Below, in pieces: positions 1 through 5,681 of a stretch of 6,181 nucleotides of DNA. Origin of the DNA: Roseiarcus sp035500275. GTDB lineage: Bacteria > Pseudomonadota > Alphaproteobacteria > Rhizobiales > Beijerinckiaceae. Position numbers and translations under genes: made by a program. Numbering within the stretch: position 1 is the stretch's first letter; each line of letters starts with the position of its first letter. The stretch spans positions 1-6,181 of the forward strand of contig DATJXI010000293.1 of assembly GCA_035500275.1 (NCBI GenBank), read 5' to 3'. The notes under the pieces are model-generated. The model saw nothing but the letters and a program-made list of their open reading frames with translations. It was not told the origin of the DNA and searched no databases.

Positions 1-1021
1 CAAGCGCCCGGTCGGCGCGCGGGAAGTAGGAGCGGTTGCCCCAGTTCTGATAGGTGCGGAAGAAGAACACCTCGACGCAATACTGTCCCGCCTCCTCGGC
101 GATCGCGAAGACGTCGGCCTCGGGAATGGTCCTCGGATTGACCGCCTGCTCGCCCTGGATGGCGGAGAGCGCGGAGATGCGGTCGCGCAGGCGCGCCGCG
201 CGCTCGAAATCGAGCGCGGCGGAGGCGGCGCTCATCTCCTCCGCGAGACGCTGCCGGATCGCCCGGCTCCGTCCGGACAAGAACTCGCGCGCTTGCCCGA
301 CAAGCTTTTCGTAATCCTCAAGGCCGATCTCGCCCGTGCACGGGCCCGAGCAGCGCTTGATCTGGTAGAGGAGGCAGGGCCTCGTGCGGTGGGCGTAAAA
401 ACTGTCGGAGCAGGTGCGCAGCAGGAACGCCCGCTGCAACGCCCTAAGCGTGCGGTAGACGGCGCCGGCGCTGGCGAACGGGCCGAAATAATGGCCGGGA
501 ATCGAGCGCGCGCCGCGGTGCTTGATGAGCCTCGCGGCAGGGTGCGACGTGCAGATGAGGATATAGGGGAAGCTTTTGTCGTCCCTGAGTACGACGTTGT
601 AGCGCGGCCTCAGCTGCTTGACGAGATTGGCCTCGAGCAGGAGCGCCTCGGCTTCCGACTCGGTGGTGACGAACACGAGCGAGCGCGTCTGCGAGACCAT
701 CCGTGCGATCCGGCTCGGCTGCCGCTCCGGCGCCATATAGGCGGCGATGCGCTTCTTGATCGCGCGCGCCTTGCCGACATAGAGCACCTCGCCCTCAGGC
801 CCGATCATGCGGTAGACTCCGGGGCCCGTCGGCGCATGTCGCCAGAATTCGCGGACCGCCTCCGCGCCGCGCGCCAGGCTGCCGGGCTCGGCCGGCGCCT
901 CGTCGAGCGCGAGGTCGAGGGGGCCCATGTCGGCGCTGAGCTCGCGCTCGAGCGCCGCTTCAGCCCTGGCCTCGGCCGCCGGGGCTTCGCCGGGGGGATA
1001 GTTTTTCGTGGCGCCCGTCAT
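1..1021 (-). CDS. uvrC: UvrABC excinuclease subunit C, N-terminal half (partial, C-terminus beyond left edge)
   Basis: UvrC is the nuclease of bacterial nucleotide excision repair. It is recruited to the UvrB-DNA complex and cuts 3' of the lesion with its GIY-YIG domain and 5' with a C-terminal RNase H-like domain, which is not in this window. The 340 visible residues show a GIY-YIG domain (PGVYRM near 67-72, YVGKA 81-85, Arg91, Glu within EAEALLLEAN, PRYNVVL 139-145), then LRDDKSFPYI (145-154), a four-cysteine block (Cys204, 216, 224, 228) and a UVR domain for UvrB contact (ALDFERAARLRDRI, about 269-282). The ATG at 1021 is the first usable start, because an in-frame TAG lies at 1033-1031 with only ATA-AAC-GGG between. 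No good Shine-Dalgarno sequence is visible. About 50 Ala/Glu-rich residues precede the GIY-YIG domain compared with E. coli UvrC; an internal ATG at codon 32 (928-926) is the alternative start. It is divergent from the lipoprotein gene. Confidence 0.97.
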   Translation of the reverse strand, partial: MTGATKNYPPGEAPAAEARAEAALERELSADMGPLDLALDEAPAEPGSLARGAEAVREFWRHAPTGPGVYRMIGPEGEVLYVGKARAIKKRIAAYMAPERQPSRIARMVSQTRSLVFVTTESEAEALLLEANLVKQLRPRYNVVLRDDKSFPYILICTSHPAARLIKHRGARSIPGHYFGPFASAGAVYRTLRALQRAFLLRTCSDSFYAHRTRPCLLYQIKRCSGPCTGEIGLEDYEKLVGQAREFLSGRSRAIRQRLAEEMSAASAALDFERAARLRDRISALSAIQGEQAVNPRTIPEADVFAIAEEAGQYCVEVFFFRTYQNWGNRSYFPRADRAL

Positions 1022-1188
1022 CCCGTTTATCTAGGGGGAGGCTTTGGGCATGGGAAGCCGCCCTTCGGCTGGTTAACCGTGCGCGCGGCCCCCGTCTGGA
1101 CGTGCGGCGGAAATGCGGCTAGCAACGCCCGTGTTAGGACTTTGTTAACGATCTTCGGCGGGGACGCCGGGGGCGGGAGAATTCAAGC
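1022..1188. promoter_or_regulatory. Divergent intergenic region between uvrC and the lipoprotein gene
   Basis: This 167-base gap must hold the promoters or 5' leaders of two divergent genes. I see no clear -35/-10 pair on either strand. Visible structure: a hairpin at 1056-1070 (5-bp stem AGCCG/CGGCT, 5-base loop), which would lie in the uvrC leader; an 8-bp palindrome GGTTAACC at 1071-1078; a second GTTAAC at 1144-1149, centred 72 bases away; and GGGAGA at 1175-1180, which serves as ribosome binding site for the lipoprotein gene. The two AT-rich GTTAAC sites stand out in this GC-rich background and could be regulator sites, but no regulator can be assigned. Confidence 0.5.
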
Positions 1189-1749
1189 GTGAGCCTGCGT
1201 CTCGGGCATGGGTTCTCGCCGCGCCGGGCGTTTGCGTTGTCGGCGTCGGCGCTTCTGGCGGCGATCTCTCTCGCCGGCTGCGTCGAAAGCACGAGCGACA
1301 TCGCGCCGGGCGTCGACGGCGCCCAGTTCGTGCGGCGCCAGGACGCGAGCATGACCGGCGCGACCATGGCGATCGTCTCGATCGAGGGCGCGCCGGCGGA
1401 GCTTTCCGACCGCTTCCGGCAGAGCCTTGACCAAGCGGCCGCTCAGCGGCAGATCGCGGTCGCGCCGCCTGCGTCCGCGCGCTACCTCATTCGCGGCTAT
1501 CTCAACGCCTCGCCGGCCGAGAACGGCGCCCGCATCGACTTTGTCTGGGACGTGTTCACCCCCGACAAGCGGCGCGTCCAGCGGTTGACCGACGTGATGC
1601 TCGTCACCGGCGCCGGCGACGACGCCTGGGCGATGGTCAATGACGCGGCGCTCGACAGCATTGCCGCCAAATGCGCCGATGATCTTGCGGCCTATCTCTC
1701 GAACACGCCCGAGGCTGCGCCGGGCGCGGCGTTGAGCTACGCAGAATAG
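1189..1749 (+). CDS. Putative lipoprotein of unknown function, 186 aa
   Basis: I do not recognise this protein by name. It starts at a GTG with GGGAGA eight bases upstream; the nearby ATG at 1208-1210 is out of frame, which supports the GTG. Residues 1-31 form a lipoprotein signal peptide: a short stretch containing Arg12-Arg13, a hydrophobic core (about 15-27) and the lipobox Leu28-Ala29-Gly30-Cys31. The mature protein would be lipid-anchored at Cys31 and face the periplasm; residue +2 is Val, not Asp, so sorting to the outer membrane is more likely than retention in the inner membrane. The rest looks like one small alpha/beta domain with a conserved-looking core, YLIRGYLNA followed by IDFVWDVF (about 99-127), and an amphipathic C-terminal helix. 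I recall uncharacterised rhizobial lipoproteins with a similar GY-x-A...VWDV pattern, but could not search. The gene is single, divergent from uvrC and 131 bases before prs. A second Cys lies near residue 164. Confidence 0.8.
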   Translation: MSLRLGHGFSPRRAFALSASALLAAISLAGCVESTSDIAPGVDGAQFVRRQDASMTGATMAIVSIEGAPAELSDRFRQSLDQAAAQRQIAVAPPASARYLIRGYLNASPAENGARIDFVWDVFTPDKRRVQRLTDVMLVTGAGDDAWAMVNDAALDSIAAKCADDLAAYLSNTPEAAPGAALSYAE

Positions 1750-1853
1750 CGCTTCCGTCTGTGGACCGGGCTGGACACCCAGGCGTTTAGATCGAGGCTG
1801 ATGTTGTTTGCGGGGGAGGCCGCTGCTATGACCCGGCGCGCCCGGCCGGCGGG

Positions 1854-1865
1854 GGCGGGCCCGCC
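1854..1865. repeat. 12-bp perfect GC palindrome just before the prs ribosome binding site
   Basis: GGCGGGCCCGCC is its own reverse complement and ends four bases before the GGAG (1869-1872) taken as the prs Shine-Dalgarno sequence. It could be a protein-binding site or form a short stem (GGCG/CGCC, 4-base loop) in the mRNA next to the ribosome site. In GC-rich DNA such palindromes also arise by chance. The rest of the 1750-1853 gap shows no convincing promoter or terminator. Confidence 0.35.
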
Positions 1866-1880
1866 TTCGGAGATTTGCTC

Positions 1881-2828
1881 GTGCTCGGCAAGATGAAAAT
1901 TTTGGCCGGCAATTCCAACCCGCCTCTCGCCGAAGCCATCGCCGCCTATCTTGGCGAGCCCTTGACCGGCTGTCATGTCCGCCGCTTCGCCGACCTCGAG
2001 ATTTTCGTCGAGATTCTCGAGAACGTGCGCGGCCGCGACGCCTTCATCATCCAGTCGACGTCCTATCCGGCGAACGACAATCTGATGGAGCTGCTCATCA
2101 TGATCGACGCGCTGCGGCGCGCTTCGGCGCATCGCATCACGGCGGTCATCCCCTATTTCGGCTACGCTCGGCAGGACCGGAAACCCGGCCCGCGCTCGCC
2201 GATCTCGGCCAAGCTCGTCGCCAACCTCATCACCCGCGCCGGCGCCGACCGGGTGCTCACCGTCGACCTGCACGCGGGTCAGATTCAGGGCTTCTTCGAC
2301 ATTCCGACCGACAACCTGTTCGCCGCCCCGACCATGGTCCGCGACATCCAGACCCGCGGCGACGCCTACAAGAACGTCATCGTCGTCTCGCCCGACGTCG
2401 GGGGCGTCGTGCGGGCGCGGGCGCTGGCGAAGCGCCTCGACGCGCCGCTCGCCATTGTCGACAAACGGCGGGAGCGGGCAGGCGAATCGGAGGTGATGAA
2501 CATCATCGGCGACGTCAAGGCACGCAACTGCGTGCTGCTCGACGACATCGTCGATTCCGGCGGCACGCTCTGCAACGCCGCCGACGCGCTGCTCGAGGAG
2601 GGCGCCGCCAGCGTTTCGGCCTATATTACCCACGGCGTTCTCTCCGGCGGGGCTGTCGCGCGCATCGCCGCCTCGAAGCTGACCGAGCTCGTGCTCACCG
2701 ACACGATCGCGCCAACTGAGGCGGTGCGGGTCGCCCGCAACATCCGCGTCATCTCGATTGCGCCCTTGATCGGCGAGGCGATCGCCCGCATCGCCAAGGA
2801 AGAGAGCGTTTCCTCCCTCTTCAACTGA
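1881..2828 (+). CDS. prs: Ribose-phosphate pyrophosphokinase (PRPP synthetase)
   Basis: This cytosolic enzyme transfers pyrophosphate from ATP to ribose 5-phosphate to give PRPP, the precursor for purine, pyrimidine, histidine, tryptophan and NAD synthesis and for base salvage. Numbered from the ATG at 1893, the protein is about 310 residues, the usual class I length. It carries ENVRG, YFGYARQDRKPGPRSPISAK (the catalytic-side loop), the signature DLHAGQIQGFFDIP (Asp125, His127), VSPDVGGVVRAR, DKRR (190-193; Lys191 matches the E. coli catalytic lysine with an offset of 3) and the PRPP-binding loop LDDIVDSGGTL (Asp217, Asp218, Asp221). Three in-frame starts are possible: TTG 1875, GTG 1881 and ATG 1893. 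I chose the GTG because GGAG at 1869-1872 sits eight bases before it, whereas the ATG has no visible ribosome site. Many alphaproteobacterial homologues begin MK(I/V), which favours the ATG. The final residues (EESVSSLF) match the normal family C-terminus. No defect is seen. Confidence 0.96.
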   Translation: MLGKMKILAGNSNPPLAEAIAAYLGEPLTGCHVRRFADLEIFVEILENVRGRDAFIIQSTSYPANDNLMELLIMIDALRRASAHRITAVIPYFGYARQDRKPGPRSPISAKLVANLITRAGADRVLTVDLHAGQIQGFFDIPTDNLFAAPTMVRDIQTRGDAYKNVIVVSPDVGGVVRARALAKRLDAPLAIVDKRRERAGESEVMNIIGDVKARNCVLLDDIVDSGGTLCNAADALLEEGAASVSAYITHGVLSGGAVARIAASKLTELVLTDTIAPTEAVRVARNIRVISIAPLIGEAIARIAKEESVSSLFN

Positions 2829-2870
2829 AGCCCCCGTCGGCATTTTTCTCAGCGGAAGTCCGCGGCGCGG

Positions 2871-2899
2871 TTGACAGCCCCGCAACGGTCAGACTTAGT
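2871..2899 (+). promoter_or_regulatory. Candidate sigma-70-type promoter for the transporter operon
   Basis: A perfect TTGACA (2871-2876) is followed after 17 bases by CTTAGT (2894-2899), which matches TATAAT at three positions including the last T. Alphaproteobacterial promoters often have a strong TTGAC and a loose -10, so the pair is plausible. Transcription would start near 2906, leaving a leader of about 70 bases before the start codon at 2977. A short GCGG/CCGC hairpin (2852-2863) lies just upstream, without a following T-run. Confidence 0.45.
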
Positions 2900-2964
2900 T
2901 CGTCTTCTCGTCGGTTTTTTGTGGCGAATGGGCGCGCGCCGGCCGTCGGCTCTCGCCGTTGCCC

Positions 2965-2970
2965 GGGAGG
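2965..2970 (+). promoter_or_regulatory. Ribosome binding site that decides the start of the BMP protein
   Basis: GGGAGG directly abuts an ATG at 2971 (zero spacing, unusable) and lies six bases before a second in-frame ATG at 2977. Normal spacing therefore points to 2977, and the ORF extension back to TTG 2959 is unlikely. Confidence 0.75.
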
Positions 2971-2976
2971 ATGAAA

Positions 2977-3987
2977 ATGTTCGGTCGCAAGTCCCAGCTC
3001 ATGATAACGGCCGCCTTCGCCGGCGCGGTATTCGCGTCCGCGGCGTGGGCGGCCGACGTCAAGCCCGCCCTGATCTACGACCTCGGCGGAAAGTTCGACA
3101 AGTCGTTCAATGAAGGCGCGTACAACGGCGCGACGCGGTTCACCAAGGAGACCGGCGTCAAATTCCGGGATCTTGAGATCCAGAACGAATCGCAGCGCGA
3201 GCAGGTGCTGCGCAAGTTCGCCAAGGACGGCTACTCGCCGATCATGATGACCGGCTTCGCCTGGGAGACCGCGCTGAAAAAGATCGCCCCGGAATTCCCG
3301 AACACCAAGTTCGGCATCATCGACGACGTTGTGGACCTGCCGAATGTGCAGTCGATCGTGTTCAAGGAGCAGGAGGGCTCCTTCGTCGTCGGCGTCATCG
3401 CGGCCGACACGTCGAAGTCCGGCAAGGTCGGCTTCGTTGGCGGCATGGACATCCCGCTCATCTCGAAGTTCGAGTGCGGCTACGAGCAGGGCGTCAAATA
3501 CGCGAGCGACGGCAAGGCCGAAGTGTTCGCCAACATGACCGGAACGACGCCGGCGGCATGGAACGACCCGGTCAAAGGCGGCGAATTGGCGAAGTCGCAG
3601 ATGGATCGCGGCGCCGACGTCGTCTACGCCGCCGCCGGCGCGACCGGCCAAGGCGTGCTGAAGGCGGCGGCGGACGCCGGGAAGTTCGGCATCGGGGTGG
3701 ACTCCGACCAGAACTATCTCTTCCCCGGTCACGTGCTGACTTCGATGCTGAAGCACGTGGACGTCGCCACATACAAATCCTTCATGGACGCGAAGAACGG
3801 CACGTGGAAGGCCGGCGTGCAGTCGCTGGGCCTCAAAGAAGGCGGCGTCGACTACGCTCTGGACAAATACAACGAGAAGCTGATCACGCCGGAAGTGAAG
3901 GCCAAGGCCGACCAGGCCAAGGCCGACATCATCTCGGGCAAGATCCAGGTTCACGACTACATGACCGACAACAAGTGCCCGGACTGA
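2977..3987 (+). CDS. BMP-family (PnrA-like) periplasmic substrate-binding protein of an ABC importer
   Basis: This is the periplasmic receptor of a BMP/YufN-type ABC importer. Characterised relatives (Treponema PnrA, Bacillus YufN) bind purine or other nucleosides, so nucleosides are the best guess; the exact ligand cannot be read from sequence. The 336-residue protein starts with a Sec signal peptide (RK at 4-5, hydrophobic core 8-22, likely cut in AWA|AD after Ala25) and has no lipobox, so it should be soluble, unlike the lipoprotein forms of spirochaetes and Gram-positives. Family features: DLGGKFDKSFNEGA (35-48) at the ligand cleft, a WNDPVKGGELA stretch, AGATGQGVLKAA, GVDSDQ (240-245) and VLTSMLKHVD just after. 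Length is typical. There are exactly two cysteines, Cys167 and Cys334. The start is set by GGGAGG at 2965-2970. It has a candidate promoter of its own and is followed by the ATPase after 149 bases. Confidence 0.93.
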   Translation: MFGRKSQLMITAAFAGAVFASAAWAADVKPALIYDLGGKFDKSFNEGAYNGATRFTKETGVKFRDLEIQNESQREQVLRKFAKDGYSPIMMTGFAWETALKKIAPEFPNTKFGIIDDVVDLPNVQSIVFKEQEGSFVVGVIAADTSKSGKVGFVGGMDIPLISKFECGYEQGVKYASDGKAEVFANMTGTTPAAWNDPVKGGELAKSQMDRGADVVYAAAGATGQGVLKAAADAGKFGIGVDSDQNYLFPGHVLTSMLKHVDVATYKSFMDAKNGTWKAGVQSLGLKEGGVDYALDKYNEKLITPEVKAKADQAKADIISGKIQVHDYMTDNKCPD

Positions 3988-4009
3988 CGGGCGACGCTGA
4001 GCATGCCCC

Positions 4010-4032
4010 ATGGCCGACCGCGCGCTGGCCAT
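4010..4032 (+). other. Intercistronic hairpin 1 (6-bp stem, 11-base loop)
   Basis: ATGGCC (4010-4015) and GGCCAT (4027-4032) are perfect inverted repeats separated by 11 bases, 23 bases after the stop codon of the binding-protein gene. No T-run follows, so it is not a classical terminator. Such structures often protect the abundant binding-protein mRNA from 3' degradation or allow partial termination; that role here is inferred. Confidence 0.4.
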
Positions 4033-4066
4033 CCCCACCTCCTCCGGGTCGCTCATGACAGGCGGT

Positions 4067-4089
4067 GGTCCGGCGTCGCGTCGCGGACC
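4067..4089 (+). other. Intercistronic hairpin 2 (6-bp stem, 11-base loop)
   Basis: GGTCCG (4067-4072) and CGGACC (4084-4089) are perfect inverted repeats with an 11-base loop, the same geometry as the hairpin 34 bases upstream. It lies 47 bases before the ATPase start codon. No T-run follows. Together the two could lower ATPase and permease expression relative to the binding protein. Confidence 0.4.
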
Positions 4090-4136
4090 TTGCTCGCGGG
4101 ATCGATGAGCAATGGGCCTTGGCACGGGGTGCGCGG

Positions 4137-5681
4137 ATGACAAGCACGGCGAGCAAAGCCACTCCCGCGATCGAGCTCAATGGCATCGACAAGAGCTTCG
4201 GCCCGGTCCACGCCAACCGGAACGTCAACCTCAGCATCGAGCGCGGCGTCATCCACGGAATTGTCGGCGAGAACGGGGCCGGGAAATCGACGCTCATGTC
4301 GATCCTCTACGGGTTCTATGAGGCCGACGCCGGCGAGATCCGCATCAACGGCAAACCCGTCCGCATTCGCTCCTCGCGCGAGGCGATCAGCCACGGCATC
4401 GGGATGGTCTTCCAGCATTTCATGCTGGTGCCGCCGCTGACCGTTCTCGAAAACGTCATGCTCGGCGCCGAGGGCGGCCCGCTGTTGGCGAGCGGCGCGA
4501 ACGACATCCGCAAGAAGCTCGCGGTTCTCGGCCGGGAGTACGGTCTGGAAGTCGATCCCAACGCAGTCGTCGGCGAGCTGTCGGTCGGCCTGCAGCAGCG
4601 GGTCGAGATCCTGAAGGCGCTCGTCCGCGGCGCTGAAATCCTCGTGCTCGACGAACCGACGGCGGTTCTGACCCCGGCCGAGGCCGATCAGCTCTTCGAG
4701 ATGCTGCGGGTCTTGAAGAGCCAGCACAAGACCATTGTTTTCATCACCCACAAGCTGCGCGAGATCATGACCCTCACCGACCGAGTCTCGGTCATGCGGC
4801 GAGGCGAGATCGTCGCGACCTTCGACACGGCGGAAACGTCTCCGCCCCAGCTCGCCGACGCGATGGTCGGGCGGAAAGTGATCCTCAAGATCGACAAGGG
4901 GGAGGCCCACCCGGGTAAGGTCGTGCTCGAAGCTCGCGACCTTGTCGTCCGCGACGACCGCGACGTCGTCCGCGTCAACGGTGTCTCGTTCTTTTTGCGA
5001 GAGGGGGAAATCCTGGGCGTGGCGGGCGTCGCCGGCAACGGCCAATCCGAGCTGCTCGAAGCCCTGTCCGGGATTCGGCCCTTGAGCGGCGGCGAAATCC
5101 TCATCGACGGCGAACCGCTGCCGCCCGCGGAGCACAATCCGCACGCCGAGCGCCTTATTGGCGTCGGCCACGTCCCCGAAGACCGTCATCGCATGGGCCT
5201 CGTCATGCCGTTCGAGGCCTGCGAGAGCGCCATGCTCGGCTTCCAGTACGAGGAGGTCTACGGCAAGGGCGTCCTGTTGAACCGCCGCGCCATCATCGCC
5301 GACGCCGACAAGAAGATGGAGGCGTTCGACGTGCGGCCGCGCGCCCCGCTGCTTAAGACAGCGAACTTCTCCGGCGGCAACCAGCAGAAGCTTGTGCTGG
5401 CGCGCGAGATCGAGCGCAATCCGAAGATCATGCTGGTCGGCCAGCCGACCCGCGGCGTCGACATCGGCGCCATCGAGTTCATCCACAAGCGCATCGTCGC
5501 CCAGCGGGACGCCGGCAAGGCTGTCCTGCTCGTCTCCGTCGAACTTGATGAAATCTTCGCGCTCTCCGACCGCATCATCGTGCTGTGCGGCGGGCGCATC
5601 ACCGGCGAAAGACGCCCCGAGGAAACCAACGCCCAGGACCTCGGCCTCCTGATGGCCGGCGTCAACGAGCGAGCCGCATGA
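4137..5681 (+). CDS. Double-domain ABC transporter ATPase of a BMP/nucleoside importer (YufO-like)
   Basis: This cytoplasmic subunit powers import of the ligand delivered by the BMP protein. Its 514 residues hold two fused nucleotide-binding domains, the normal layout for this family. Domain 1 is complete: Walker A GENGAGKST (44-52), Q-loop Gln93, signature LSVGLQQR (148-155; family form rather than LSGGQ), Walker B ILVLDEP (168-174) and switch His205. Domain 2 is degenerate: the P-loop reads AGNGQSE (299-305) with Gln303 in place of the Walker A Lys, the signature FSGGNQQK (411-418) is intact, Walker B reads MLVGQPTRGVD (432-442) with Gln436 in place of the catalytic Glu, and the switch position has Val468 instead of His. 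GHVPEDR (344-350) is typical of second domains in this group. ATG 4137 was chosen because the N-terminus then aligns with the family; GTG 4065 would add 24 unlikely residues. GGGG at 4126-4129 is a modest ribosome site. The stop overlaps the permease start (ATGA). Confidence 0.95.
   Translation: MTSTASKATPAIELNGIDKSFGPVHANRNVNLSIERGVIHGIVGENGAGKSTLMSILYGFYEADAGEIRINGKPVRIRSSREAISHGIGMVFQHFMLVPPLTVLENVMLGAEGGPLLASGANDIRKKLAVLGREYGLEVDPNAVVGELSVGLQQRVEILKALVRGAEILVLDEPTAVLTPAEADQLFEMLRVLKSQHKTIVFITHKLREIMTLTDRVSVMRRGEIVATFDTAETSPPQLADAMVGRKVILKIDKGEAHPGKVVLEARDLVVRDDRDVVRVNGVSFFLREGEILGVAGVAGNGQSELLEALSGIRPLSGGEILIDGEPLPPAEHNPHAERLIGVGHVPEDRHRMGLVMPFEACESAMLGFQYEEVYGKGVLLNRRAIIADADKKMEAFDVRPRAPLLKTANFSGGNQQKLVLAREIERNPKIMLVGQPTRGVDIGAIEFIHKRIVAQRDAGKAVLLVSVELDEIFALSDRIIVLCGGRITGERRPEETNAQDLGLLMAGVNERAA

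Noticed and set aside
293..1192. Long plus-strand open frame (299 codons) opposite uvrC
   Set aside because: Arg/Ala/Gly-rich composition with no domain; the minus strand encodes a clear UvrC across the same bases.
1764..1783. Possible terminator hairpin after the lipoprotein gene
   Set aside because: Only a 4-bp CTGG/CCAG stem and no T-run.
1737..2885. Minus-strand open frame (382 codons) opposite prs
   Set aside because: An antisense shadow caused by GC-rich third positions; prs motifs cover the opposite strand completely.
2829..2920. Rho-independent terminator after prs
   Set aside because: T-runs exist at 2842-2846 and 2915-2920, but no stable GC stem directly precedes either; the GCGG/CCGC stem at 2852-2863 lies after the first T-run and far from the second.
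3474..4058. Plus-strand open frame (194 codons) overlapping the end of the BMP gene
   Set aside because: Arg/Gly-rich out-of-frame translation of the BMP gene, with no ribosome site or domain.
4065..4136. N-terminal extension of the ATPase from GTG 4065
   Set aside because: It adds 24 Arg-rich residues absent from the family layout and would overlap the second hairpin; ATG 4137 fits better.
2821..4143. Minus-strand open frame (440 codons) opposite the BMP gene
   Set aside because: Rich in Arg, Val, Asp and His with no motif; the plus strand has a full-length family protein.
4053..5486. Minus-strand open frame (477 codons) opposite the ATPase gene
   Set aside because: Length alone is not evidence in this base composition; the plus strand carries all ABC ATPase motifs.
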